A stretch of 64,000 nucleotides of DNA from Nonomuraea ceibae (GTDB taxonomy: Bacteria > Actinomycetota > Actinomycetes > Streptosporangiales > Streptosporangiaceae). The stretch spans positions 1 through 64,000 of the forward strand of contig NZ_JAHKRO010000018.1 in NCBI RefSeq assembly GCF_019396325.1, in the 5' to 3' direction. A program made the translations under genes and the position numbers. Positions within the stretch are counted from its first letter, which is position 1. Each line of letters opens with the position of its first letter. Positions 42,524-51,345 of this stretch are shown piece after piece. Under the pieces are notes generated by a model, which was not told the origin of the DNA, searched no databases, and worked only from the letters and a program-made list of their open reading frames with translations.

Positions 42524-44031
42524 GCATGTCGCACACGTGGTGGCGGGGGGCCGCGATCTACCAGGTCTACCTGCGCAGTTTCGCCGACGGCAACGGCGAC
42601 GGCGTCGGCGACCTGGCCGGGCTCCGATCCCGCCTGCCCTACCTCAAGGACCTGGGCGTCGACGCCGTCTGGCTGAACCCGTGGTATCCGTCGCCGATGG
42701 CCGATGGCGGCTACGACGTGGCCGACTACCGCGGCATCGAGCCGGTGTTCGGCACGCTGGGCGAGGCCGAGCGGTTCATCGCCGAGGCGCACGAGCTGGA
42801 CATCAAGGTCATCATCGACGTCGTGCCCAACCACAGCTCCACGGAGAGCGACTGGTTCAAGGAGGCGCTGGCGAACCCGGCGGCCCGCGACCGGTTCTGG
42901 TTCCGCGACGAGCCCAACGACTGGCAGTCGATCTTCGGCGGCCCCGCCTGGACCCAGGTCCCCGACGGCCAGTGGTACCTGCACCTGTTCGCCCCCGAGC
43001 AGCCCGACTTCAACTGGGACAACCCGGAGGTGCACCGCGAGTTCGAGGACGTGCTGCGCTTCTGGCTGGACCGGGGCGTCGACGGCGTCCGCATCGACTC
43101 GGCCGCGCTCCTCGTCAAGTCCGACACCGCGTACGAGGACCTCGACCCCGTGCACGACGTCTACCGGCGCTGGCGGCAGGTGGCCGAGGAGTACGACGAC
43201 CGCGTGCTGATCGGTGAGCTGTGGCTGGCCGACCAGGAGCGGTTCGCCCGCTACCTGCGGCCCGACGAGCTGCACACGGCGTTCAACTTCGACTTCCTGG
43301 CGTGCCCGTGGGACCCGGACGAGCTGCGCCGGGTCATCGACCTCACGCTCGCCACGCACGCCCCCGTCGGCGCGCCGCCGACGTGGGTGCTGTCCAACCA
43401 CGACGTCACCCGCCCGGTGACCAGGTACGGCCGGTCCGACACGTCGTTCGCGCACGGCGGCGCGCTCCACGGCGTCCCGTCGGACCCCGAGCTGGGCTAC
43501 CGCCGCGCCAGGGCGGCCGCGCTGCTGGCGATGGCGCTGCCCGGCGGGCTGTACGTCTACCAGGGGGAGGAGCTGGGCCTGCCCGAGGTCGAGGACCTGC
43601 CGGACGAGCTGCGCCAGGATCCCATGTACGCCCGCTCCGGCGGCGCGAACCCGGGCCGCGACGGCTGCCGCGTGCCGCTGCCCTGGTCCGGCGACGAGCC
43701 GCCGTTCGGCTTCGGCGGCTCGCGCCCGTGGCTGCCGCAGCCGGAGAGCTGGCGCAAGCTCACCGCCGAGTCGCAGCTCGCCGACCTGGACTCGATGCTG
43801 AACCTGTACCGCCACGGGCTGCGGCTGCGCCGCGAGCACCTCGGCGACGGCACGCTGACCTGGCTCCCGGCGGCGGAGCGGGTGCTGGCCTTCACCCGCG
43901 ACACCGGCGTCACCTGCGTCACCAACCTCGGGACCGAGACGGTGCCGCTCCCCGACGGCGTCGTCCTGCTGGCCAGCGGGGGCCTGGAGGACGGCGCGCT
44001 GCCCCCGGACACCACGGCCTGGGTGCGCTGA
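42520..44031 (+). CDS. GH13 alpha-glucosidase / oligo-1,6-glucosidase type
   Basis: A 503-residue retaining alpha-glycosidase of family GH13. It opens with WWRGAAIYQVYLRSFADGNGDGVGDLAGL, the oligo-glucosidase signature. The catalytic residues are nucleophile Asp193 (DGVRIDSA), acid/base Glu233 (IGELWLAD) and Asp295 (LSNHDVTRP). There is no signal peptide, so it should hydrolyse imported alpha-glucooligosaccharides in the cytoplasm. ATGA links it to the permease (start 42520; a second ATG lies at 42526). Given the neighbouring GH87 enzyme, nigerose-type alpha-1,3 oligosaccharides are plausible substrates, though maltooligosaccharides remain possible. Confidence 0.94.
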   Translation: MSMSHTWWRGAAIYQVYLRSFADGNGDGVGDLAGLRSRLPYLKDLGVDAVWLNPWYPSPMADGGYDVADYRGIEPVFGTLGEAERFIAEAHELDIKVIIDVVPNHSSTESDWFKEALANPAARDRFWFRDEPNDWQSIFGGPAWTQVPDGQWYLHLFAPEQPDFNWDNPEVHREFEDVLRFWLDRGVDGVRIDSAALLVKSDTAYEDLDPVHDVYRRWRQVAEEYDDRVLIGELWLADQERFARYLRPDELHTAFNFDFLACPWDPDELRRVIDLTLATHAPVGAPPTWVLSNHDVTRPVTRYGRSDTSFAHGGALHGVPSDPELGYRRARAAALLAMALPGGLYVYQGEELGLPEVEDLPDELRQDPMYARSGGANPGRDGCRVPLPWSGDEPPFGFGGSRPWLPQPESWRKLTAESQLADLDSMLNLYRHGLRLRREHLGDGTLTWLPAAERVLAFTRDTGVTCVTNLGTETVPLPDGVVLLASGGLEDGALPPDTTAWVR

Positions 44032-44072
44032 CCAGAGGGCCGGGCCGATCGGGGCGGGCTAGCATCGGTGCG

Positions 44073-44603
44073 GTGACGCGCCTTCGCCCGATGCCGCCCG
44101 CCGGGCTCGACCCCGACGCCCGCGCCCTCTACGACCGCATCGTCGCCGGCCCGCGCGGCCTGTCGATGGTCGGCGACGGGGGCGCGCTCGCCGGGCCGTT
44201 CAACGCCATGCTGCTCAGCCCGGCCCTGGGCGATCCGCTTCAGGAGCTGGGCGCGGCCGTCCGCTACCGCTCGGCGCTGCCGGGCCGGTGCCGGGAGCTG
44301 GCGATCCTGGTGGTGGCCGCGCACTGGGACAGCGCCTTCGAGCGGCGGGTGCACGAGGGGCTGGCCGCCGGGCTCGGCTTCACCGCCGCCGAGCTCGCCG
44401 CGATCCGCGCGGGCGAGCCCCTGGACCTGGCCGACCCGCAGGAGGCGGCCGTCCTGCGGGTCACCCGCGCGCTCGTGGCCAGGGGCGACGTGGACGACGA
44501 CGAGTACGCCCTGCTGCCGGAGCCGATGCTGTTCGAGCTGACGACGCTGACCGGCTACTACGCCACCCTGGCGCTCCAGCTCCGCGTCTTCCGCGCAAGC
44601 TAG
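44073..44603 (+). CDS. Carboxymuconolactone-decarboxylase-family protein
   Basis: A 176-residue all-helical protein of the CMD/AhpD superfamily. The core segment PGRCRELAILVVAAHWDSAFERRVHEGLAAGLGFTAAELAAI has the family shape, but the CxxC redox pair of AhpD peroxidases is absent, so a hydroperoxidase role is unlikely. The start is GTG. Its TAG stop overlaps the TAG stop of the convergent surface-protein gene within CTAG at 44600-44603. Its function is unknown. Confidence 0.85.
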   Translation: MTRLRPMPPAGLDPDARALYDRIVAGPRGLSMVGDGGALAGPFNAMLLSPALGDPLQELGAAVRYRSALPGRCRELAILVVAAHWDSAFERRVHEGLAAGLGFTAAELAAIRAGEPLDLADPQEAAVLRVTRALVARGDVDDDEYALLPEPMLFELTTLTGYYATLALQLRVFRAS

Positions 44604-45829
44604 GGCCGTGCGGTGCGGCGGCGCAGGAGCAGCCCGCCGACGCCGGCCGCGAGCACCAGGGCCGACCCGGTCAGCACGAACAGCCGCCCGTCCGGCCCCG
44701 CCGTGCCGCCGGCGCCCGTCGCCACGCCGTCCTTGGGCGTCCTGGACTCCTCCGCAGAGGGCTCGTCGGCCGGGTCGTCGTCCGTGGGCGTCGGGGTGGG
44801 GGTCGGGGTGGGCGTGGTGGTGGTCGTCGGGGTCGGGGTGGAGGTCGAGCCGCCCGCGCCGATGGTCAGCGTGTACGTCTTCAGCAGGTCGGAGTTGTCC
44901 GGCTCGCACTCGATGAGCGGGCTCGTCGGCTGCAGGCCGAAGTTGATGGAGGCCGGCTTGACGGTCGCGGTGCCCGCCTGCTGCGAGGTCGTCTTCATGT
45001 CCACCGACGCGGGCAGCGGGATCGGCTGGCCAACGGTGACGCCGCTCAGCTCGCCCACGCCCGTCGCCGAGGTGAGCCCGGTCAGGCCGGAGATCGACGC
45101 GTAGGCGTACATCTTGAGCCCGGTCGTGGGCAGGCCGTTGGGGGCCTCCAGCTCGGCGCCGCTCTCGTAGACGCCCTTCCAGCCGATCGTGAACTGCTGG
45201 CCGGGCGCCGGGTTCGTCGTCGGCAGGGTGAGCGTGACCTTGACGTCGACCTCCTGCTCGGCGCCCGAGGTGGGCTTGCAGGTGTAGAGGACGATGTCGC
45301 CGCCGGTGGTGTCGCCGCCGCCGGGGCCGACGGTGACGGTCACCCCCTGGGTGCTGCTGGTCGTGCAGGAGGTGACGTCGTTGGGGGCGCTCGCCAGCGA
45401 CAGCTTGAGGCTGCCGGTCTCCGTCGACGGCTTGACCGTCACCTCGGTCGTGGAGGTCACCGTGACCTGGCTGGTCACGGTGCTCGCGGTGGCGGACGTG
45501 GCTCCGGCGGCCACGCTCGCGCCCGTCGCCACCAGGTCCGCGTGGGTGCCGCCGTTGACGACGAGCTTGCCGTTCACCTGGACCTGCGTGGCGGCCGTCG
45601 CGGCGGTGCGGAGCGTCAGCGGGGGGATCGCCCACTCCGCGTCGAACGTCCCGGTCGCCGAGTCGGGCACGACGACCGGCACGCTCAGCGAGGCGTTGCT
45701 GAACGGCCCGCCCGAGCAGGTGTAGGACACGGTCAGGGTCTTGTCCGCGGCCAGCGCGGGCGGGGCCAGGCCCGCCAGCGCCGCGGTCAGGACGAGCAGC
45801 ACGCCTAAGGCGGAACGCGAGGACGGCAC
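44600..45829 (-). CDS. Cell-surface protein with Thr/Pro linker and C-terminal membrane anchor
   Basis: A 409-residue exported protein. The signal peptide ends in PPALA (about residue 27). Two similar beta-rich domains follow (residues about 30-165, and about 170-320 opening DIVLYTCKPTSGAEQEVDVKVTLTLP), each with a Cys pair, then a TPTPTPT linker with an acidic patch (about 330-370). A C-terminal helix and RRRTARP tail complete an LPxTG-less anchor. This layout recurs in actinobacterial wall-associated proteins of unknown role. It appears to be a single-gene unit. Confidence 0.83.
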   Translation of the reverse strand: MPSSRSALGVLLVLTAALAGLAPPALAADKTLTVSYTCSGGPFSNASLSVPVVVPDSATGTFDAEWAIPPLTLRTAATAATQVQVNGKLVVNGGTHADLVATGASVAAGATSATASTVTSQVTVTSTTEVTVKPSTETGSLKLSLASAPNDVTSCTTSSTQGVTVTVGPGGGDTTGGDIVLYTCKPTSGAEQEVDVKVTLTLPTTNPAPGQQFTIGWKGVYESGAELEAPNGLPTTGLKMYAYASISGLTGLTSATGVGELSGVTVGQPIPLPASVDMKTTSQQAGTATVKPASINFGLQPTSPLIECEPDNSDLLKTYTLTIGAGGSTSTPTPTTTTTPTPTPTPTPTDDDPADEPSAEESRTPKDGVATGAGGTAGPDGRLFVLTGSALVLAAGVGGLLLRRRTARP

Positions 45830-45901
45830 CGTCCATCCCCCTCATCGGAGCGGTTTGTCGTAGCCGACCCACAATCGCAGTATTTGGTCACAACGGTGTC
45901 T

Positions 45902-47143
45902 CTAGGCGCGGCACGTATCACGGATCTTGTAGAACCACGACAGGTACGGCGTGTGCACGTCCCGGCCGGAGATTCGCAGCAGGCTGTCGTCGGCGTTCTC
46001 CAGCGTGGTGAAGTTGGCGCTGCCCGTGTAGACGCGCGGCGTGATGTCGTCGTCGTAGAAGCCGTCGATCATCATCAGCTTGGCGTGCGGCACTACGGAA
46101 CGGCCGCCCACGGTGAAGCGGCAGGGCGTGAGCTGGATGCGCCTGCCGTTGACGGTCTTGGCCAGCTCCTCGCGGATCGCCGTGGTGACCGCGCTGCCGT
46201 CGTTGTAGACGACGTCCACCCAGCAGTTCTCGCCGCGCAGCCGCAGCAGCTCCCTGGCGATCTCCACCCGCGACCAGTTGAATGCCGTGAGCACCAGGCG
46301 GACGTCCGTCTGCCGGGTGACGCCGTCGGTGTCGCGGTAGGAGCACTCGACGAGCTTGAGCACGTTCGCGATGTGGTCGCCGGTCGCCGAGTCGCGCGGC
46401 AGGAAGTGACCCCGGTGCTTGGTCCCGGTCGGCGTCGTCCAGAAGTAGTCCGGGTTCACCGGCCGGTGCCGGCCCGCCCGCAGGTCGTCGAAGTAGCGCA
46501 CGTACGCGTCGTGCACGACCGCGTCCTGGAAGGTGTAGGCGTCGTTGTAGGAGTTGTACAGATACCAGTCCGACAGGTTCGACGACGTCTGGAACACCAC
46601 GTCGGCGCGCGTGACCCCGCCCACCTGGAGCTCGGAGAACGTGGCGAACTTGCTGTGCAGGTAGTTGCGCGCGATGCAGCCCCGGTCCACCGCCGCCGGG
46701 TCCGGGTACTCGCACTGCACGACGAACGAGGCGGCGCCCTCCGCGCTCCCGAGGGCCGCGCCGAGCCGCGCCAGGACGGAGTCGTTCTTGCCGTCGTCGG
46801 TGCTGTCGAGGATCGCCTTGACCCGTACGCCCCGGGCGTGCGCGTCGATCAGCGCGTCGGCCACCTCGCTCGACCGCTGGCCCTCGCCGAACTCGAACAT
46901 GACGAACCGGATGTCGCTGCCGGGCCGCGCCGCCCGGATCAGCCTGATGAGCTGGTCCATCACCGCCGACTGGGCGGCGCTGGGGGTGCCGGGGACGCCC
47001 GAGCCGGCCACCGGGTCGTTGAACACCGGCCCGCCGATCACGGGCGGACCCGTGACGTCGGCCGAGGCGGAGGAGGGGAGCGACAGGGTGAGGGGCAGGG
47101 CCAGGCACAGCGCCGCCAGGACGGCGGCCCGTTTCGACATCAT
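45902..47143 (-). CDS. Secreted phospholipase-D-like protein
   Basis: A 413-residue exported protein with a signal peptide ending near SSASA. Two HKD half-motifs are visible: NYLHSKFATFSE with SSNLSD downstream, and PHAKLMMIDG with GSANFT. The first motif has Glu where Asp is usual. The pair builds the shared PLD active site for phosphodiester cleavage or transfer. Cysteine residues throughout suggest disulfides. The substrate may be a phospholipid, nucleic acid or other diester. Adjacent ATGs at 47143 and 47140 are equivalent. Confidence 0.88.
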   Translation of the reverse strand: MMSKRAAVLAALCLALPLTLSLPSSASADVTGPPVIGGPVFNDPVAGSGVPGTPSAAQSAVMDQLIRLIRAARPGSDIRFVMFEFGEGQRSSEVADALIDAHARGVRVKAILDSTDDGKNDSVLARLGAALGSAEGAASFVVQCEYPDPAAVDRGCIARNYLHSKFATFSELQVGGVTRADVVFQTSSNLSDWYLYNSYNDAYTFQDAVVHDAYVRYFDDLRAGRHRPVNPDYFWTTPTGTKHRGHFLPRDSATGDHIANVLKLVECSYRDTDGVTRQTDVRLVLTAFNWSRVEIARELLRLRGENCWVDVVYNDGSAVTTAIREELAKTVNGRRIQLTPCRFTVGGRSVVPHAKLMMIDGFYDDDITPRVYTGSANFTTLENADDSLLRISGRDVHTPYLSWFYKIRDTCRA

Positions 47144-47186
47144 GGACGGACGATCCGCCGACGTAGATCGGCTGTCAAGAAGCCTG

Positions 47187-48182
47187 TCAGGCCGACTCGC
47201 GCACCACCAGCTCGGTGGGCAGGATGACCGGATCGCCCGGCCCGCCCTCGAACAGGTCGAGCAGCAGCCGCACCATCGCCGCCGTCTGCTCGGCGATCGG
47301 GTGGCGGATCGTGGTCAGCGGCGGCTCGGTGTATTTGGCCGCCTCGATGTCGTCGAAGCCCACCACGGCCACGTCGTCCGGCACCCGGCGCCCCGCCTGC
47401 CGCAGCGACTGCAGCGCGCCCACCGCCATCAGGTCGTTGGCCACGAACACCGCGTCCAGCCCGGGATCGTCGCCCAGGAGCTGGCGCATCGCCACCGCGC
47501 CCGACTCGCGGGTGAAGTCGCCCACCGCCACGATCGAGCGCCGGTCGGAGTCGCGCAGCACGTTGCGGTAGCCGGTGAGCCGGTCCTGGCCGCCGATCAT
47601 GTCCTGCGGCCCGGCGATCGTGGCGATCCGCCGCCGCCCCGACTCCACCAGGTGCCGGACCGCCGCCTCGGCCCCGCCCACGTTGTCGTTGTCCACGTAC
47701 GGGATGTCGACGGGCACGGCCGGGCGGCCGTAGGAGACGACCGGCACGCGCAGGCGGGCGATCGCCGGCGGGAGCGGGTCGGCGCCGTGCATCGAGATGA
47801 GCATCGCGCCGTCGACGTGCCCTCCCGCGATGTAGCGCTCCACCCTGGCGTGGCTCTTGGCGGAGGAGGCCAGCATCAGCACGACCTGCTTGTTGACCGC
47901 CTCCAGCTCCACGCTGGCCATCCGGATCACCGTCGAGAACAGCGGGTCCTCGGAGAACACCCTGGTCGGCGGCTCGGAGACGACCAGGGCGATCGAGTCG
48001 GTGCGCTGGGTGACCAGGCTGCGCGCCGCCGAGTTGGGCACGTAGCCCAGCTCGTCGATGGCCTGCTGCACCGCGTCGCGGATGTGCGGGGCCACCGTCG
48101 TCTGCCCGTTGACCACGCGCGACGCCGTGGCCCGGGAGACTCCGGCGCGGGCGGCGACCGCCTCCAGAGTGGGACGTCTCAT
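47187..48182 (-). CDS. LacI-family repressor of locus C (CebR-like)
   Basis: A 331-residue regulator with the LacI helix-turn-helix and hinge at residues 3-50 (TLEAVAARAGVSRATASRVVNGQTTVAPHIRDAVQQAIDELGYVPNSAARSL). The effector domain ends with VVGFDDIEAAKYTEPPLTTIRHPIAEQ. The ATG at 48182 is preceded by GGTGAAG. It lies 33 bases downstream of the beta-glucosidase gene on the same strand, so it may be co-transcribed with the operon it controls. The GAGAGAGCGCTCTCTC palindrome at 52661-52676 is its likely site. Confidence 0.92.
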   Translation of the reverse strand: MRRPTLEAVAARAGVSRATASRVVNGQTTVAPHIRDAVQQAIDELGYVPNSAARSLVTQRTDSIALVVSEPPTRVFSEDPLFSTVIRMASVELEAVNKQVVLMLASSAKSHARVERYIAGGHVDGAMLISMHGADPLPPAIARLRVPVVSYGRPAVPVDIPYVDNDNVGGAEAAVRHLVESGRRRIATIAGPQDMIGGQDRLTGYRNVLRDSDRRSIVAVGDFTRESGAVAMRQLLGDDPGLDAVFVANDLMAVGALQSLRQAGRRVPDDVAVVGFDDIEAAKYTEPPLTTIRHPIAEQTAAMVRLLLDLFEGGPGDPVILPTELVVRESA

Positions 48183-48215
48183 GACTTCACCATGTGGGAG
48201 AGCACGCAACGAAAT

Positions 48216-49586
48216 CTACAACCGGTTGGCGGCGATCACGTCCCGGTACCAGAGCGCGCTGTCCTTGAGCACCCGGGTCTGCGTCGCGTAGTCGACGTGC
48301 ACGATGCCGAACCTGCGCCGGTAGCCCTCGGCCCACTCGAAGTTGTCCAGCAGCGACCAGACGAGGTAGCCGCGCAGGTCGGCGCCCGCCTCGATGGCCC
48401 TGCCGACCTCGCGCAGGTGGCCGTCCAGGTAGGAGACGCGGTCGGCGTCGTGCACCCGGCCGTTCTCCACGACGTCGTCGAAGGCCGCGCCGTTCTCCGT
48501 GACCATGAGCCCGACCTGCGGGTAGTCCTGCGACAGCCGGACGAGGAGCCGGGACAGGCCGTCGGGGACGATCGGCCAGCCCATGGCCGTGGTGGGCGCG
48601 TCGGCGGGGGCGAACCGGACGTCCTCCGAGCCCGGCCAGGCCGCGTCGGCGGGCAGGCCGGGACCGGCCTCCACCACGCACGGGTTGTAGTAGTTGACGC
48701 CGACGACGTCGACGGGGGCGTTGATGAGCGCCAGGTCGCCGTCCAGGATGTGGCCGGTGCCTCCGTTGCGGGCGGCGGCGGCCAGCACCTCCTCCGGGTA
48801 GCGGCCGTGGATCGCCGGGTCGAGGAACTGCCGGGTCAGCAGCGCGTGGATGCGGTCCACGGCCGCCTGGTCCGCCTCGGAGGGCACCGCCTGCGGGTCG
48901 TTGACCTGGGCCGGGGTGAGCACCGGGGAGGAGTTGACGACCAGCATGAGCCGTTGCGCGCCGAGCTCGCGCAGCCGGGCCGCCGCCAGGCCGTGGCCGA
49001 GCAGCAGGTGGTGGGCCGAGCGCAGGGCGTCGCCCGGGTCGCGGCGGCCGGGGGCGTGCACGCCGTTGCCGTAGCCGAGGAAGGCCGACACCCACGGCTC
49101 GTTCAGCGTCGCCCAGTCGCCGACCCGGTCGCCGAGCCGGTCGTGGACGAGCTCGGCGTACTCGGCGAACCGGTAGGCGGTGTCGCGGTCGGCCCAGCCG
49201 CCCCGGTCCTCCAGCGCCTGGGGCAGGTCCCAGTGGTAGAGCGTGACGTAGGGGGTGATCCCGGCCTCCAGCAGCCCGTCCACGAGCCTGTCGTAGAAGG
49301 CCAGCCCGCGCGGGTTGGCCGCGCCCGCGCCGTCGGGCTGGATGCGCGGCCAGGCCACCGAGAACCGGTAGGCGCCCAGGCCCAGCTCGCGCATCAGCGC
49401 GATGTCGTCGGGATAGCGGTGGTAGTGGTCGCACGCCACGTCGCCGGTGTCGCCGTCGGCCACCTTGCCGGGGGTGTGGGAGAAGGTGTCCCAGATCGAC
49501 TGGCCCCGCCCGTCCTCCTTGACCGCCCCCTCGATCTGATAGGAAGCCGTTGCGGCACCCCAGACGAAGTTTTCCGGGAAGATCAT
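48216..49586 (-). CDS. bglC: GH1 beta-glucosidase (BglC-like)
   Basis: A 456-residue family 1 beta-glycosidase. The family start FPENFVWGAATASYQIEGAV is present. Acid/base is Glu163 (TLNEPWV) and the nucleophile Glu364 (VTENGAA). There is no signal peptide, so it would split imported cellobiose or related beta-glucosides in the cytoplasm. The ATG overlaps the stop of the preceding permease. The order lipoprotein-permease-permease-GH1 matches cebEFG-bglC of Streptomyces. Confidence 0.95.
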   Translation of the reverse strand: MIFPENFVWGAATASYQIEGAVKEDGRGQSIWDTFSHTPGKVADGDTGDVACDHYHRYPDDIALMRELGLGAYRFSVAWPRIQPDGAGAANPRGLAFYDRLVDGLLEAGITPYVTLYHWDLPQALEDRGGWADRDTAYRFAEYAELVHDRLGDRVGDWATLNEPWVSAFLGYGNGVHAPGRRDPGDALRSAHHLLLGHGLAAARLRELGAQRLMLVVNSSPVLTPAQVNDPQAVPSEADQAAVDRIHALLTRQFLDPAIHGRYPEEVLAAAARNGGTGHILDGDLALINAPVDVVGVNYYNPCVVEAGPGLPADAAWPGSEDVRFAPADAPTTAMGWPIVPDGLSRLLVRLSQDYPQVGLMVTENGAAFDDVVENGRVHDADRVSYLDGHLREVGRAIEAGADLRGYLVWSLLDNFEWAEGYRRRFGIVHVDYATQTRVLKDSALWYRDVIAANRL

Positions 49587-50386
49587 CCCTTGACCGCTCC
49601 TTGCATGATTCCACCGATGATTTGCTTGCCGAACAGGGCGAAGACGAGGACGAGCGGCAGCGTGCCCACCGCCGTGCCCGCCAGGCCCAGCACGTAGTCG
49701 TTGACGTAACCGCTCGCCAGCGTCGAGAGCGCCACCTGGACCGTGGGGTTGTCCGGGCTGAGCACGACGAGCGGCCAGAAGTAGTCGTTCCAGGCCGACA
49801 TGAACGTCAGCATGCCGAGCACCGCCGCCGCCGGGCGGGCCGTGGGCAGCACGACGTGCCAGAACAGCCCCCACGTGGTGCACCCGTCGACCCGCCCCGC
49901 CTCCAGCAGCTCGGTCGGCAGCGCCCGGGACAGATACTGCGTCATGAAGAACACGCCGAACGCGTTGACCAGCGCCGGGACGATCAGGGCGTAGTTGGTG
50001 CCGGTCCACTCCAGCTTCACCATGAGCATGTAGAGCGGGATGATGCCGAGCTGGGCCGGCACCATCATCGTCGCCACCGTGATGACGAGCATGGCGTTCT
50101 TGCCCCGGAAGCGCAGCTTGGCGAAGGCGAACCCGGCCAGCGTCGAGAAGAACATCACCGCGACCGAGATCGAGCCGGCCACGATGAGCGAGTTCAGCAG
50201 GGCCAGCCCGAACGGCACCGTGTCGAAGACCCGCGCCGCGTTCGTGAAGAAGTTGCCGCCCGGCAGCAGCGGCGGGGGCACCTGGGCCAGCGCCGAGTTG
50301 TGCCGGGAGGCGACCACGACGCTGTAGTAGAGCGGGAACGCCGAGAAGAAGGCGACCCCGGTCAGCGTCAGGTAACGCAGTCTCAT
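49583..50386 (-). CDS. Sugar ABC transporter permease, CebG/MalG type (locus C)
   Basis: A 267-residue inner-membrane subunit with six helices. The EAA loop is ELLEAGRVDGCTTWGLFWHVVLPTARP. Start and stop both overlap neighbours (ATGA at 50383-50386 and 49583-49586). It pairs with the permease at 50383-51345. Confidence 0.94.
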   Translation of the reverse strand: MRLRYLTLTGVAFFSAFPLYYSVVVASRHNSALAQVPPPLLPGGNFFTNAARVFDTVPFGLALLNSLIVAGSISVAVMFFSTLAGFAFAKLRFRGKNAMLVITVATMMVPAQLGIIPLYMLMVKLEWTGTNYALIVPALVNAFGVFFMTQYLSRALPTELLEAGRVDGCTTWGLFWHVVLPTARPAAAVLGMLTFMSAWNDYFWPLVVLSPDNPTVQVALSTLASGYVNDYVLGLAGTAVGTLPLVLVFALFGKQIIGGIMQGAVKG

Positions 50387-51345
50387 ACCAGCCCGCCCTT
50401 CACCTTGCGGGTCAGCAGGAAGTTGATCCCCGCCACGATCACCACCGCCAGGAACATCAGCCAGGACGCGGCCGAGGCGTAGCCGAAGTCGAAGGTCGAG
50501 TTCGCGAAGCCCTGCTCGTAGACGAACAGCGCCAGGGTCTGGAACTGCCGGTCCGGCCCGCCGGTCGCCAGCCCGCCCCCGCCGCCGGTGCTCTGCCCGA
50601 ACAGCATGGGCTCGGCGATGATCTGCATCGCGCCGATCGTCGAGACGATCACCACGAAGATGATCGTCGGCCGGATCATCGGGATGGTGATGCTGCGGAG
50701 CTGCTTGAGGTTGCTCGCCCCGTCCAGCGTGGCGGCCTCGTACAGCTCGCGCGGCACCGCCTGCATGGCGGCCAGGAAGATGAGCGCGTTGTAGCCCGTC
50801 CACCGCCACATGATCATCACCGAGAGCGCCAGGTGCGAGGTCGCGGTGCCGGCCGCCCAGTCGATGTGACCGGCGCCCAGCCCGCCCAGCACCCAGTTGA
50901 TCAGCCCGAAGTCCCGGCCGAAGAGCTGGCTGAAGATCACCACCACCGCCACCACGCTCGTCACGTTCGGCAGCAGCAGCGAGATCCGGAACAGCGTGGC
51001 GAAGCGCAGCCGCTTGTTCAGCAGGTGCGCCAGCCAGATCGCCAGCACGAGCTGCGGGACCGTCGACAGCACGCCGATCGACAGCGTGTTGAACGTGGCG
51101 TTCCAGAAGTAGCCGTCGGCCAGCAGCGTCCCGTAGTTGCCCAGGCCGATGAACGTCTGCGTCTCCGACAGCAGCGTCCACTCGTGCAGGCTGACCCAGG
51201 CCGTGTAGATCAGCGGGAACAGCCCGAACGCGCAGAACAGCAGGAAGAACGGGGCGACGTAGGCGTACGGCGACACCCTCGTGTCGAGGGTGTGCCGCAC
51301 ACCGCGCCTACGCCGTCGCGTGACCGCGAGGGGGAGCGTGCTCAT
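50383..51345 (-). CDS. Sugar ABC transporter permease, CebF/MalF type (locus C)
   Basis: A 320-residue inner-membrane subunit. A basic cytoplasmic start (TRRRRRGVRHT) precedes six helices; the EAA loop is ELYEAATLDGASNLKQLRSITIPMIRP. The frame opens at 51381, but the ATG at 51345 overlaps the lipoprotein stop, the pattern used throughout this operon. Confidence 0.94.
   Translation of the reverse strand: MSTLPLAVTRRRRRGVRHTLDTRVSPYAYVAPFFLLFCAFGLFPLIYTAWVSLHEWTLLSETQTFIGLGNYGTLLADGYFWNATFNTLSIGVLSTVPQLVLAIWLAHLLNKRLRFATLFRISLLLPNVTSVVAVVVIFSQLFGRDFGLINWVLGGLGAGHIDWAAGTATSHLALSVMIMWRWTGYNALIFLAAMQAVPRELYEAATLDGASNLKQLRSITIPMIRPTIIFVVIVSTIGAMQIIAEPMLFGQSTGGGGGLATGGPDRQFQTLALFVYEQGFANSTFDFGYASAASWLMFLAVVIVAGINFLLTRKVKGGLV

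Noticed and set aside
46665..49697. 1010-codon open frame on the plus strand
   Set aside because: It runs antisense through the PLD-like, lacI and GH1 genes, which all have strong motifs.
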